NCBI RefSeq assembly: GCF_036588685.1
Contig: NC_086378.1
Coordinates: 77,145,127-77,209,126, forward strand
DNA from: Mytilus trossulus
Lineage: Eukaryota; Mollusca; Bivalvia; Mytilida; Mytilidae
DNA: 64,000 nt
Direction: 5' to 3'
Under the pieces are notes generated by a model, which ran no database searches, was not told the DNA's origin, and saw only the letters and a program-made list of their open reading frames with translations. Both the position numbers and the translations under genes were made by a program. Shown piece after piece: positions 1 to 12,240 of the stretch (position 1 is the stretch's first letter; each line of letters starts with the position of its first letter).

Positions 1-1930
1 AGTTTCCAAAGACCCGGCCTGCCAAAATAAACAATTCACATGGCTAAAAATAGGATCATGGGCCGGGAGGGGGGGGGGGGGTTATCAAGAGAGAAAAAGT
101 GACAAAAGCCAAAATGTTCACTGATGAGTCTTATGTAGACGAAACGCGCGTCTGGGGTACTAAACTATAATCCTGATACCTGTGATGAATATTAGGGCTG
201 GTGCAAACAATTGCAGGGGGATTAAACGTTTTAATGGTACGAAACTGTCTTCCTTTTCTGAAACAATAGTATACAATCAAAACATAGAAAGACACACTAT
301 AAAATATCAGTTGGAAGGCTTATCTCAATATAAGAACATAGACTAAGGTGAGCGTCACAGGCTTTTTTTATTAGCAATAATCTCAAAGATATAAAAACAA
401 AGAAAACTATAGTATGTTCAAAGTTTAATAAATCCAACTTAGATTTTTTACAATAAAACAACATAACCGTAATAAGCAAAAATTATGACACTTTCGTAAT
501 TAATAGGTTCATCATCAAAAAGTTCTAATTTAATATGTTCATTAACCAAAAGAGCGTAAATAATAGGCTCCTTACCCAACAAATCATTCCAGTAATAAGG
601 GTCCAACGTAAAAGTAACTTATTTTTATAATTGTTACATTTCAACTTAATCGTAAATAATGCCTATTAACATCAGTGGTCAACTTTTGTTCTAAAGGTGT
701 AGATTGTGTTATTTCAGTCCTTACAAATCTATTTCTATCTATTGAAATTGCCAATCAGTCAAAATCAAATCACTTTAGAAATAAAAATCTACGTAGGATT
801 TTGATCTCGTAAATTCCGGTTAACATTTTTATAATAATAAAAACATATAAAGCTTTTAAGTTTGCACACTAAAGACCATTCAGTGACGCTATAATTAAAA
901 CAAGTTGAACAGGCCAAAAAGTACGAAGTTGAAGAGCACAATAACTTTGAAGGTACTAACTAAAAACTGCTAAATTTCAATAAAAATTACATATTCGGGG
1001 GCAGTAATCCAATAACTGGTTGTCTGATTCCTCTGAAAATTTTAGGGCAGATATATCTAAACAAGAGGACATTTTAACCTTGAGATATTGGCTCTAAATA
1101 CTTACGTACTAGATATATAAGCCAAAACAACATTTTTCACCTATGTACATTGATTTGCAACTGTTTTTGGTGCATTGCTATAATTATCCCATGACTTTTG
1201 TGTTCAGGTGAAACGGAAATCATAAACATCTTACACAAATGATTTTCCTACGATATGTTTCTGACAATTGCGGGGAATCCATGTGAGTGCCTTGGCATAT
1301 TTTTACAAGCTGTAAAAAATATTTATAAATCGATCACTTTTCGGTTAAATGATGAAACAGAGTACTACTTACTCTGAAATATTTTCACTAAAACTACATG
1401 TATGCCTTAAGATTTCATGAGTTTGTTCATAATCACTATATTTTGTTTTTAGAATCTTATATGGGAAAAGTATCATCTAAATCTACAAATATGTTCAAAA
1501 TTCATAATAACTACAATTGCTTTAATTATGAGTTGTTTTTATTTTGAACTATGTTACCGGCAAAATGAATGCGCACAAATGTAATGCACCCCATGGAACA
1601 GCAGGTGGAAAATAAAGCTTAACGTAGAAAATGTGGTCTTATTGCAAACATCACTGTAAATAAAGAAACTGGTGTAAAGAGAACAAATGAGGTAGTGTAT
1701 ACAGGAGAGAATCTTGTTAAAAAAAAACGTCATTATTTATTTAATATTTGTTGACTTTTATTCACATATTGTTGTTCTTTAATCTTTGTTGTTCATTCAT
1801 GGTGAACGATAATAATTAAAACATCATCAATAACACAGGTAAAGAGAAGACATGCAATTATGTACAATATTTACAACAAGACAGAGCAAACAAAATAGTT
1901 GCTTAAAAAATATCTGAAGTCCATTTTAGC
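1..1930. other. A+T-rich intergenic DNA with old repeat fragments
   Basis: No credible coding exon is seen. A G-run lies at 68-81. Positions about 117-175 hold a reverse-strand fragment of repeat family R6 (the acgaaacgcgcgtc motif followed by a 'gatacct' end). Positions about 860-965 hold a diverged forward fragment of the same family ('cagtgacgct', 'gaagttgaagagca'). The rest is unique-looking A+T-rich sequence. Confidence 0.5.
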
Positions 1931-1939
1931 CAGGAGCAC

Positions 1940-2300
1940 ATACACCTGTGTTAGTAATCTTTATGAATTTACATAATTTAATCAATACTGGTTTGTTTTT
2001 GAAGACATTATCTGTTTGTATTTGACAATATGTGCATTTTGTAAATAATATTGTGACAGATAGTGTTTCCTGGTTTCTTTAAAATATTTACATTCTAATA
2101 TATAATGCAATTCATCACCAATATCAATTTTATTACATAGAAGACAAATTCTTTTGTTTCTGACTATATTGTTCCATCTACCCTGTTCAATAGGGAGCTT
2201 CTGATTTGATACTAAGATCCGAACAATAGTAAAGGTAGGTCCATTATATAAAAAATGTAAACAAAGACAACGCTGACTCGGTTTGAAATGATTCATATTA
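1940..2300 (-). pseudogene. LINE (non-LTR retrotransposon) C-terminal fragment, zinc-knuckle region
   Basis: The reverse strand encodes about 104 residues ending in a cysteine-rich segment: LPIEQGRWNNI, then CLLCNKIDIGDELHYILEC. The C-x2-C ... H-x4-C layout together with 'IGDE-HY-LEC' is typical of the extreme C-terminus of reverse transcriptases of animal LINEs. The frame breaks near 1982, but the expected continuation (IKLCKFIK) is readable in the next frame, so this is a dead, 5'-truncated copy. Upstream of 2300 the match decays through stops. Assignment to a LINE is by motif memory, not by search. Confidence 0.7.
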
Positions 2301-2537
2301 ACTATTTATCGTTAGACACATCGTTTTTAAGGGTAGAAGCGTACATGGTACTGTTTTAAATCAATATTGAATGTATTGTAGATTTCCTGAAATAAAAATT
2401 ATTAATTGCAGAAGTGGTGCGAATATTTTTATGATTGTGTTTGTTTCTATATCATGGTTGATGAAAGTATGGTGTAAATAAAACAACATTGATTTTGAAA
2501 AATCTTTAAACGTATTCCTTAACTGCACAATATTTTA

Positions 2538-2679
2538 TAAATAACACATAGCCGAGGGGATGATAGAGCAGATTGTTACCCCAAGAAAACATTGTCAACC
2601 GCGGCGAAGCAAATGTTAACAATGTCTTTTCGAGGGGTTCCAATCTGCTCTTTCGCCCTCTCAGCTATGTGTTATTTAA
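2538..2679. repeat. Near-perfect palindromic (foldback) element
   Basis: Two arms of about 45 bp are inverted copies of each other: the left begins aaataacacatagccgag and the right ends ctcagctatgtgttattta. An inner pair (aacattgtcaac / gttaacaatgt) extends the pairing, so nearly the whole 142 bp can fold into one hairpin. A half copy of the arm ('gccctctcagctatgtga') lies at about 2960-2985. It is probably a small non-autonomous mobile element. Confidence 0.7.
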
Positions 2680-3379
2680 TTTATTATACTGAATGTCCTA
2701 TCATTATTGGCTTTCATAGGTTACTTTTATTTTAAAAGTATTTTCTATGACGTCACGTTCATAACAACGTTACGGGCATTAGAAAAAAAAACAAAAGTTA
2801 AGCAAGATGTTTTATTTTATTTATTTTAACAGTCGATAATAAAATCTGAGCCAAAACGTAGAACTTAAGAAATGTATTTAATTCCTTGATCTGAATTCGA
2901 TTGATTGTTGAATTATCGATTTCTGATTGGTCTAGACGTGAGGGTAACATTAAAATTATTGTCGCCCTCTCAGCTATGTGATAGAGTAAATTGACACCCT
3001 CGTCTTAACCAATCAAAATATGGCATTTTAACGTGAAATAGAATAATACAAAATGATAATCTTCATTTCCATAACGATACAACGCTGTAATACACAGACT
3101 GCCAGCTTGTATTGTCTTGTCTCGTAGTAGTTCCGTCCGATATAGGACCTCCTCCAATAAACGGAGTAGATTATGGATTCACTATTGTTTTATGTAAACA
3201 GTTTTTGTTGTTTAGGAACAGTAATTTTAAGAGGGATGGCTGCCCTTAATTCCTTTCTATTGCTACTAGGTAAAACATTCAAAATGTTATTTTTGCTACG
3301 TGCAAAGAAAAGCACAGTCTACGGCTATGGTGTTCTAGCAGATTTAGTTTTTGAGTACAGTTATATTTAGAACCACACC

Positions 3380-3680
3380 CACAAAATACAGCACTCGGGT
3401 TCAGAATACATAGTGTATCTACTGTTGTATTGTTGGTGGAGCACTTAGTACGTACAGACAGTTTAATCAGATTAGCATATTCATGCAGGAAAGACATGCG
3501 TAATGGTGATAAAACATAACATCTGATGAGAACGTGCTCTAGTGTTCTGACTCTTAGTTGCAGAGCTGGCATGTAGGGTGTGCTTGATTCTAGTTGAAAG
3601 CTGCTCTTGTACTCTGTAGTTGGTATGTTCCGGTCAATAGTTTTAACTTCACTGGTAATCTTGCGACATCTCTAGTTGAT
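3380..3680 (-). pseudogene. LINE C-terminal fragment, second family
   Basis: Reverse-strand reading gives KLLTGTYQLQSTRAAFN, then PTCQLCN, then, after a frame change, RTLEHVLIRC followed by a leucine-rich tail. This order (a 'LLTGTY' block, a C-x2-C pair, then 'ETLEH-L--C') is the C-terminal end of another LINE family common in molluscs. An in-frame stop and a frameshift make it a pseudogene. It differs in sequence from the fragment at 1.9 kb. Confidence 0.65.
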
Positions 3681-3689
3681 GTTGTGACA

Positions 3690-4690
3690 CTTGATAATGC
3701 TGATGAGGAGCACCAATTGAGTATTGGTTAACACCAAATAATGTATCCTATTGTATAGTTTTGCAAGGTCTATAATATATCTTTGCAGTATAAGTCTATG
3801 CATTCATTTTTGTCGAGCCTTCGATTTTTGTCGAAAAAGCGAGACAAAGCAATCCTTCATTCCGTCGTCGGCGGCGTCCATTATGAATTGCTCTGTGGTT
3901 ATTTTAAAAAAAAAATTAATTACTTTCTTAAACTATTTTGAATTTCTACCAAAGTTGGACTTAAGCTTGTTTATAATCATAAGATAGTATCCAGAAGTAA
4001 ATTTTGTAAAAAAAAATCCATTTTTACATATTTTTCTTATAAATGGACTTATTATTCTGCCAAAAATCATAAAATTCACTTTGTGATTAAAGTTTGTAAA
4101 ATTTACTATCCTGAAACTGTTCCAAACTAGGACAGAAACTTGTTTATGATCAAAAGCTAGTATCTTGTGAATTTTGTTAACACTTTGTTCTTGTTTTTCC
4201 GTATTTACATAGACTTAGTTTTTATTCCAGATAACATAACAAACAGTGTGCAGTTAAAGCTTTTAAAACATTTATAAGATTCATAAACTATCCTGGAATT
4301 TTACCAAACTTCGACAGAAGCTTCTTACAATCAAAAATAGTATAGTGAGGAATATTTTGTATAATTTTTCCCAGTTTTTTTTTAGCCTGCGAATAACAGC
4401 AAAATTTGTTTATTATGATTATTTAAAAAAAAAAAAAATACTCATTGGTATCATTGTCAAACCGCAAAAACAAAAGTCTAAGAGATGCAAATGAACTTAT
4501 ATTCTATCATGAATTATTCTGTTGTTTTATTAATTTTAAAGCTGTTGCTTCCAAACATGTATTAATTCCAATTTAAAGTGTTTTTTTACCAATGTGCTTG
4601 TGTTTTTTTTTTTTTTTTAACCTTTTCTATACATCCCGCAAAGAGAAGTGCGTTCGGTGATTATAGTTGTCGGACAAAGTGGTATAACTA
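3690..4690. other. Non-coding A+T-rich stretch
   Basis: There is no coding exon I can support. A loosely repeated theme ('cctgaaactgttccaaactaggacagaaacttgtt', given here only as its first 20 bases: cctgaaactgttccaaacta) recurs around 3940, 4115 and 4290. This suggests a degenerate tandem array with units of about 175 bp. Long A and T runs occur at 4010, 4427 and 4604. Confidence 0.4.
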
Positions 4691-4694
4691 ATTT

Positions 4695-4940
4695 GTAATA
4701 ACATTACCAACACTCTGAGTGACACATGTGGAGCAGGATTTGCTTATCTTTCTGTAGCACTTTGGATCTACCCAAGTTTGTGTTGGGGTTCGTGTCTTTA
4801 GTTTTCTACTTTGTGTCTTCTGTACTATTATTGATTTCTTTGGTTTTTTTTTTAATTTTAGCAATGGCGTTATCAGGTTATATTCTATCAATGAGTTTGA
4901 CTGTCCCTCTGGTATCTTTCGCCTCTCGTTTAAGAAACAT
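4695..4940 (-). repeat. Dispersed repeat family R2, diverged copy
   Basis: Shares the block order 'gtggagcaggat', 'ggggttcgtgt', 'gtactatt', 'agtttgactgtccctct' with the copy at 28190-28425. It is the reverse complement of the copy at 12000-12240. The family is recognised only by its repetition inside this window. Short open frames on both strands here are by-products. Confidence 0.7.
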
Positions 4941-5057
4941 ATTTGTTAAATTGGTCTTATGATTGTTTTTCTCTTTCAATTGTTACAGGCACCTGATACA
5001 GTAGAAGACAAACAAAAAATTAAAATAAAATAAGTTGATGATATTAGAGATATGTAC

Positions 5058-5675
5058 GGAAGCGTATTAGAGCCAGACATTTTTTTTTGAATTTTTCTTC
5101 CTATGTTGGCGTTATAATGCAAACCTTTGCGTTAAAACGCAAACATTTGTTTTATCTTATTTCTTATTTAAGATTCAAAGGAAACAGTAGTTATTAATGG
5201 AGGAGGCTGTATATATTAAAATTTATCCCCTTTGGAGTCATTGCAAAGTAAAATGATTGAATAATTAGATTAGATCATATCAATGACTTATAATGAGCAG
5301 AATAATATAAGAAGATGTGGTATGAGTGCCAATATGAAAACTCTCCATCTAAGTCACTATTCGTAAAAGTAAACCATCATCAGAGTTGGCTCACACTGAA
5401 CAACAAACTATAAAGGTCCCTAAAAACGATATCCATGTTACTACTAGTATATATATTACAAAGAAAATTGAGTAAATTGTGGTTATACCTAAGAAAAAAA
5501 TAAAACCTGCTAATATAGCTATAACCGAATAAAAAATATACTTCCAGAGTAAGCTCTGCGAATAACAGCAACATTTTGTTTATTATGATTATTTTCAAAA
5601 AAAAAATGTTTGCGTTATAACGCAAACATAGGAAGAAAAATAAAAAAAATAAATGTGTGGCGCTAATACGCTTCC
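5058..5675. repeat. Terminal-inverted-repeat element of about 620 bp
   Basis: The left end (ggaagcgtattagagccaga, then 'cttcctatgttggcgttata') and the right end are inverted copies over about 80 bp. An internal palindrome (gcgttataacgcaaac) lies close to each inner arm edge. The element carries a fragment of repeat R1 at about 5310-5415, either acquired or nested. No transposase is present, so it is non-autonomous. Target duplication is unclear. Confidence 0.65.
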
Positions 5676-5679
5676 CTCG

Positions 5680-6615
5680 ATATGTGCAAAGGAGGAACCC
5701 ATTTATATACATTTAATAGTCGTAACGTATTTTGATGCAGAATCATTTTCATGAACAACAATTTGTAATTCCTTCGTAAACCTTTTAATAAAATTTATCA
5801 ACTCATCATAGATATCAGAATTAAATTTGATACGCCAGACTTATGAAAAAGTTGGAATGTCTACAACATATACAGATAATATAGTGCTTATAAGAAACAT
5901 TTACCTCAATACACATATCTTTATACACATAAAATGTCATTGTAGTCAGCGCAAACGATGTTTGCATCAGTCAGAAAAAAGGGTTATGGTCTACGATTAA
6001 CATCTAGAAAAAAAGTAGCATTTGATGAAAGACATTACGATGGTTCATGGGGGCAAGTTAAATCATGTCGTAAATAAATCATCAGACATTGGAATTTAAA
6101 GAAATATTTTATTAAAAATACTTCATAGACCAGCTAGAACATATAGTGAGGTTTAACATATACCAGGCTAATTAAAATGCTGATATTTGATTTCGTTATA
6201 CTTTATACGGTGTATTACAAGAGCATAGATTATATTTAAATTGGACTGAATGTATACAGGATTACACGTATTAATATTTTTACTACAAGGTATTTTTATA
6301 GCGTATTAAACATGTTATATAACATTACAATTACTCTAAGCGCATTACAGTTTAAAGATAAACACAGATTCGTACACACACGAGACTACACAGTTGAGAC
6401 TCTTAAAACTTCCCAAAATTGGTTAAAAATGGATTAAAAGAATTATGAATGAATATGTTAAAGTTTAAATAAGTGTTATATTGCCGAATGCTTCTACTAT
6501 TTGTATTTATAAAATATTTTGCTAAAAGACATCGGCTCATTATAAAAAAAATATATCAAAATATGTAAAAACATACCAAATCAAAAACAATGTACCAAAC
6601 ATTATTACAGCAAGT
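5680..6615. other. Non-coding A+T-rich stretch
   Basis: No coding signal is seen. The right end (about 6420-6615) may be the 3' untranslated tail of the reverse-strand LINE remnant at 8083-8700, since that element's tail would read leftward through here. This is inference from orientation only. Confidence 0.3.
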
Positions 6616-6620
6616 CATAT

Positions 6621-8051
6621 AAGGCCGTGTTCACACCAAACGCCGTGTAGAGTAAACATGTTTACAATTAGTTTAGTGTAGTGTACACTGGTTTCACATA
6701 ACATTTGTTCACATCTATACACCTTGTTTAGCTACCTGTACATAAGATTTGTTCCCACTTGTAAACTATATGTCATTTAAATGTTCATTACGTAGAACTG
6801 AATTCAAAATTTTTGGACAATTTTTCTAGCGGTAAGGGAACAACCATTTGACTTCAAAAGGGGGGTGGGGTGGGAATGGAAATATTCCGATCCCCAATTT
6901 GATAGAAAAAAATGGTCATACAGATGATAAAAAAAATATTCTGAATCAAGAGTTTCCCCATACATTATAGTGTTAAATATTGAAACAAATATATCTGATC
7001 ACCAGCATCGAAAAAAAAGGGAATAAAAACGTACGCGCGAAAAAAAAATCTGACTCCGATAAAAAAAAATAACCCTCCCCCTTTTTTAAGTTAAGTGGTT
7101 GCTACTTTAAGAAAGCCATTTGTATAATTTGCAGTAGTTTGAATATACTAGAGATGTCTCGACTATGCATTAGAAAACGTTAGCTGCAGTGTGCTTACAG
7201 CCGAAAAAAAGGATTGAGATATAAGGGATCACTACATTTTTATCTTTTCTGTTTGTTTCAAATGGTTTTTCTTCTCCATCTTTATTTCGTTGTTTGAGTA
7301 AAGACCAGTGGCGAATATCTCAGTGTACGTCAAGTCGATTCGGGAAGACCTTTTCAAATGAATTGGGCAGTAACTATTTACATTTTTTGTGGAGGGGAGG
7401 GGTAGCGGGTGGGGGGGGGAGTAGAGGGGTGCGGGCTTTTGATTTTTTACAGGACAAATTTTGGTGACAAGTCGAAATCAATTTTAGCATTATATACAGT
7501 AGCAGCTGAGGGTGAAACAAACAAACAAAATTTCAGGGCCAAAAACTGGAAACGTTTTTTGTTTCCAAAACAAAATTCATAGTTCACCCCCCCCCTCAAA
7601 CCCCCATGCCTTTATGTTTTATACTCAACTATAATAGCACCCCCCCCCCGAAAATCAATTGGTTGCTGCCTTATGGGTTCGGCAATGATGCTGCTTTGAG
7701 TCTTGATCAGGGTAAATAAAGTATGCGATTTTTTTTAACCAAAAAAAAATCTGTAAAATTTAGACACGATTTCTGTAATGAACTGGACTAATAATTATCA
7801 AAAATATCAATTTTACTCAAAAATAGTTTCCTCCATAAATATATACATGGTAAAACTAATGTCCTGAACGCCTAGTTTTGTGTACACTTAAGCTACACAA
7901 GGCCTACATTGACTGTCGACTGTGTGTAGCTAAAACATGATTTAAACTACATGTAAACATTGAGTTTTATCAATGGGAACGCAATTGTGTTTAGTTTACG
8001 TGTGAGTTACACTAACACAACACCGAATTTAGGTCAATGTGAACACGGCCT
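6621..8051. mobile_element. 1.4-kb element with short terminal inverted repeats and nested G-rich MITEs
   Basis: The left end reads aaggccgtgttcacac and the right end is its inverse (gtgaacacggcct). Flanks show an imperfect 8-base match (aagtcata left, aagtcaaa right), which could be a target duplication. Inside are two smaller inverted-repeat pieces. One lies at about 6841-7102 (caaccatttgacttcaaaag against the inverse of 'aagttaagtggttg'). The other lies at about 7366-7680 and has G-rich left and C-rich right ends. No transposase is visible. The superfamily is not assigned; 8-base duplications would fit hAT-like elements. Confidence 0.5.
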
Positions 8052-8082
8052 AAGTCAAACAGTCACGGTTCCAGACTTATAC

Positions 8083-8700
8083 TATAAGCGATCCACAAAT
8101 ACAACTTTGAATAAATGTGTCTTTAGTCCTTTCTTAAATAGCTCAAGTGGTTGTTTATTTGTTAGAGATGCTGGAAAGCTATTCCACAGAGTCCTTGTCG
8201 CCACATCGATTCTCCAGTCACCATACTTTTAGGTCCGTTCATTTTTCAGCATCTAGATCAAAGCTACATTTTCAGATCGCAACAATTGTGCCGGTTTGTA
8301 AAAAAATATGAGTTCAGTTCACTAAGATACAAAGGAACAAGTTCATGCAAGGATTTGAATGCGTAAATCAACAGTTTATACTGGCATCGGAATTTAAATG
8401 TTAACAAATGAAGAGTCAGAAGGGTTGGAGTAATATGTTCAAACTTCTTTTTGCGGTTTACTAGCCTGGTAGCTGTTTTTTGAGAGACTCTAGGCATTAA
8501 CACCATACATTAAAGCATTACCATAATCAAGCCGTGACGTAACAAGAGAACATTCAAGAGTTTTACAAGCGTCCTCAGTTTTATGTGATCGAATCCGTCC
8601 CATGTTACGAATCTGATGGAAAAAGATTAGGTAATTGCATTGTATGATGATGCACGTCGAGAAAAACTTAAAGATTTCGAAAATAGAATGATTCACTTAG
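8083..8700 (-). pseudogene. LINE reverse transcriptase C-terminal fragment (CR1/L2/jockey-like)
   Basis: The reverse strand encodes, in two frames, the end of a LINE polymerase. First come NMGRIRSHKTEDACKTLECS and LVTSRLDYGNALMYGV. These are followed by ATRLVNRKKKFEHITPTLLT and RCQYKLLIYAFKSLHELVP, and finally, after stops, FKKGLKTHLFK with a terminal stop near 8085. This order of blocks is the conserved C-terminus of CR1/L2/jockey-type LINEs. A frame change near 8495 and internal stops show decay. The 1.4-kb inverted-repeat element lies directly beyond its 3' end. Confidence 0.75.
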
Positions 8701-8984
8701 TATAGGGCCACCAACATTCAGTTATAAAAAAAAATTAAAACTGTTTGTATGCACATTGAACGACAAATTTATGTGACGTATTAAATTTTCTGACGTCAGA
8801 CACTCAAATCAATTAATGTGTTCGTAGATAGAAGATGTTTTTGTGTTGGGTTAAATTGTCCCCTTTTAAAATGGTTATACGATGATGACTGATGTACCCA
8901 TATTTTGACTATTTTATTAATTGTGACTGTTTATTTAACGCATCATGTAAATATAACGGAATTTGATGAGACTTTTATTAAAGT

Positions 8985-9185
8985 GAGAGGGTTAGCGCTA
9001 TAGAACCAGGTTTAATCCACCATTTTCTTCATTTGAAAATGCCTGTTCCAAGTCAGGAATATGACAGTTCTTGTCCATTCGTTTTTTATGCGTTTTGTTA
9101 TTTGATTTTGCCATGTATTATGGACTTTCCTAATTGATTTTCCTCTGAGTTCAGTATTTTTGTGATTTTACTTTTTATAACTTAC
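8985..9185 (+). repeat. Dispersed repeat family R4
   Basis: Contains 'accaggtttaatccacca', 'caagtcaggaatatgacag', 'gattttgccat' and 'ctgagttcagtatttttgtg'. The same blocks recur in the same order at 15400-15545, 21480-21665, 24150-24275 and 40810-40945. Partial 5' pieces lie at 17845-17965 and 22520-22625. Confidence 0.7.
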
Positions 9186-10559
9186 CAAGACTTTTACTTT
9201 GTGTTTTGGAGCAAACACAATCAATTCGGTCTTATCCTAGTTTAATGCTTTATACCTTGGTAAATTTGGGTATCATCCGCAAAGCAGTGGTATGCCATGC
9301 CTTGCTTTTTACAGATGTCACTAACCGTGTACGAAAACATGCTCAACACGAATGTTGACCATGCATCTAATCCAAACTAAATTTCACTGTTTATATTGCA
9401 AGAAATTATGTCATGTTATTGTCACTCTAATAAGACACAAGGACATTGCTAGATTAAGGCGTTATTAAGTAATCAACGTGCTAAAAGAATACAAACATGG
9501 CACAAAATCACGATATAAGTTTACAAGACCTAGGTGGAATAGTATGGTCCGATCCTTAATGGAATTATTTTATGATATTATTTTAAATTAATGAAAAAAA
9601 CAACATTTAAATAGATGTTAACCAGGTGAAAATCAATAATCTTTTTAATTTTCTAAATCATCACAGGAATAACCAGTATAATCATAATTAAAACCGTTTC
9701 ATGCAGAGTTATCGAACGTAATTATAAATGAAATAGCTGCAAAGGCACCAAAAACTTGATGTCGTGTTTTTGATTCATAAGGTGGTACTGTGTTACTTCT
9801 AGTTTTTCTTAGAAATATGCGTCCTCTCTTCGGTTGATATAAAGAAGTACCCACATTGGTATTCAATTAAATAAAACAATACATTTCTTTGTGTTATAAT
9901 TATTTTTGACATGTTTTTTTATGTATCACACACACACACACTTGTTATGTATTATTTTTTCATATTTTTGTCGTGAAATCTCTTCAAAGGTTAGTTTTAA
10001 ATTAAAAAAAATCGTCTCGGGATATGACAGCTATAAAAGTTAATGCAAACATATTCAGATGTTCATATACATATATATATATCATTCATCCGTTTACTAA
10101 ATGAATTTTTTACCCGGTATTAAAAAACAGTTTAAAGGTTTAAGAATAATGATATGCACCGTTTCACAATATGTTTTCACCCAGAACATGGTGTTTTAAT
10201 ATATAAACACACCATAAAAATGTTAGTGGAATCAATCAATACATTATTCATGCAGTAGCGTATGAAACTAGCGATTCCATTAATACAGGAACGGATCTAC
10301 TAATTGGTAAACGTATACCCACAATAGCTAGTATGTAGGTATGTATAATATAGAGTAGAATAGTAAACAGCAATTATCATCGTGCGATCAAGATCAAAAT
10401 ACAGTCATTGTTTGAAGTCGGTCAATATATAGGATTCCATCCTTACAATTTACTGTTGATATGACACGAGGAAGTGTAAACCTGTGTTGTAATTGATGGC
10501 ATTATTATAGAAACAAAAAATGTAAAACTGTTTTGAAATTGGCGATATTTTTAAGACTA

Positions 10560-10675
10560 TACTTCCTCGTCCTGTGTATACAGGGAGAAGACGCTATAGA
10601 CGGTTAGAATCATGTATATACAGGGTCGAGACACAAAAGACGGTAAAAATTATATATGTATAAAGGGTGGGGTCT
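10560..10675. repeat. Short imperfect tandem duplication
   Basis: Two units of about 50-55 bp share the theme 'gtatacagggagaagac...agacggtta' and 'gtatatacagggtcgagac...agacggtaa'. They are absent at the matching place in copy 2 of the duplication, so they arose or were lost after it. Confidence 0.5.
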
Positions 10676-10796
10676 TCGCTGAAGGTTGAAGTTTTTGATA
10701 CTAGATTCCATCATAAAGGACATGATCAGTAACGTTTAGAAATATAGATATCTGGGCATTCATGCATGGCTAAAAAGGGGGGGGGGGGGGTTCAGT

Positions 10797-11052
10797 TCTT
10801 TGTTTCATTGGTTGTCGTTTTTTTATGTGTTACATATTTCTTTTTCGTTCATTTTTTGTACATATATAAGGCCGTAAAGTTTTTGTTTGAATGGTTTTAC
10901 ATTGTATTTTCGGGACCTTTTATATCTGACAATGCGGCATGTGCTTTGCTCATTGTTAAAGGTCGAATGGTGACTACCAGTTGTTAATTCTGTGTCATGT
11001 TGGTCTCTTGTGGAGATTTGTCTCTTTGGTAATCATACCACATCGACTTTTT
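10797..11052 (-). repeat. Dispersed repeat family R1 (reverse)
   Basis: Reverse copy of the abundant family whose forward start reads gaagatgtggtatgattgcc, followed by 'gagacaactctccacaagag' and 'caatgagcaaagcc'. It is preceded by a G-run at 10779-10792. An open frame across it is a by-product of the repeat. Confidence 0.75.
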
Positions 11053-11082
11053 TAATATTGATATCAATTTTCACTTGATTTT

Positions 11083-11150
11083 TGATAAAAGAGGGACGAA
11101 AGATACCAAAGGGACAGTCAAACTCATCAATCTAAAACAAGCTGATAACG
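11083..11150 (+). repeat. R2 fragment
   Basis: Carries the R2 start 'gagggacgaaagatacca' and 'agggacagtcaaactcat', then diverges. A fuller copy in the same orientation follows at 12000-12240. Confidence 0.7.
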
Positions 11151-11711
11151 TGTACATCACAATTGTAATTAGATTCCAAGGTGATAGACTTATTTTTTAT
11201 CAAAAAGCTGACATGAAAAACAACAAAGGTTTAATTGCTTTAGAGTGCCATATAAGAGATTAAATAATTCGTAAAATAAAACAGACATTTCAGTTATCAT
11301 ATTTCAAAGTCCTATGGTTATTTTTGTAGCTTGAATAAGGATTACAGAATGATAAAATTGAGAATGGAAATGAACTTACTTCTGATTGGAGACATGTTGT
11401 AAGAGAAATGTGTAGATGTGAAGATTATCGTCGTCAAATTACCACAGAATAGAAACAGTCTCTTAAAGTTGTCGTTGCATTAGAAGTTACCAAAACGGAA
11501 GAAAAACAATGACTGGCATGTATTTATAACTAAGTTCCTATAGTTTTTTTCTATTTGTGCTTTTTATAATTTACCAGAGAATTATATTATATGAGACAGA
11601 ACATATAAACTGTATTTATTTCAGAAATCGGACTGAAGTTAAGAAAATGTCTAATTAAGTCGACCATAGATGGGCATTAGCTGTTTTTCATGCCAAACCT
11701 ACAACAGGAGA

Positions 11712-11965
11712 GGGGCATTATGTGTTTTGGTCTGTGCGTCCGTTCGTTCGTTCATTTGTTCGTCTGTTCCGCTTCAGGTTACAAATTTTGGTCAAGGTAG
11801 ATTATGATGAAGCTGCAGTTTAATCCACTTGAAACTTAGTACACGTGTTCCTTATGATATGATCTTTCTAATTTAAAGCCAAACTAGACTTCTGACAAAA
11901 TTTCACGGTCGATTGAACATGGAAAAGGATAGTGCAAGTGGGTCATCTGTGTACTTTGGACTCTT
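11712..11965 (+). repeat. Dispersed repeat family R5
   Basis: Starts 'ggggcattatgtgttttggt', then 'gtgcgtccgttcgttcgtt', 'ttcaggttacaaattttggt', 'cttgaaacttagtacacgtg', 'gatatgatctttctaat'. The first half is shared with 22663-22795. The internal (cgtt)n stretch varies in length between the copies. I recall similar repeats in other bivalves, but this was not searched. Confidence 0.7.
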
Positions 11966-11999
11966 GTTTTATATACTACAGCGCTGTGTGTTCATTAGA

Positions 12000-12240
12000 A
12001 GAGGGACGAAAGATACCAAAGGGACAGTCAAACTTATAAATCTAAAACAAACTGACAACGCCATGGCTAAAAATGAAAAAGACAAACAGAAAAAACAATA
12101 TCACACATGAATGACACAACATAGAAAACTAAAGAATAAACAACACGAACCCCACCAAAAACTAGGGGTGAACTCAGGTGCTCCGGAAGGATAAGCAGAT
12201 CCTGCTTCACATGCGGCATCATGTGACATCAATACAATTT
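12000..12240 (+). repeat. Dispersed repeat family R2, well preserved copy
   Basis: Begins 'gagggacgaaagatacca' and continues through 'ccatggctaaaaatgaaa', 'cgaaccccaccaaaaacta', 'ggtgctccggaaggataag' and 'agatcctgcttcacatg'. It is the reverse complement of 28190-28425 almost throughout. R5 at 11712-11965 ends next to it, so the two may be a composite insertion. Confidence 0.75.
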
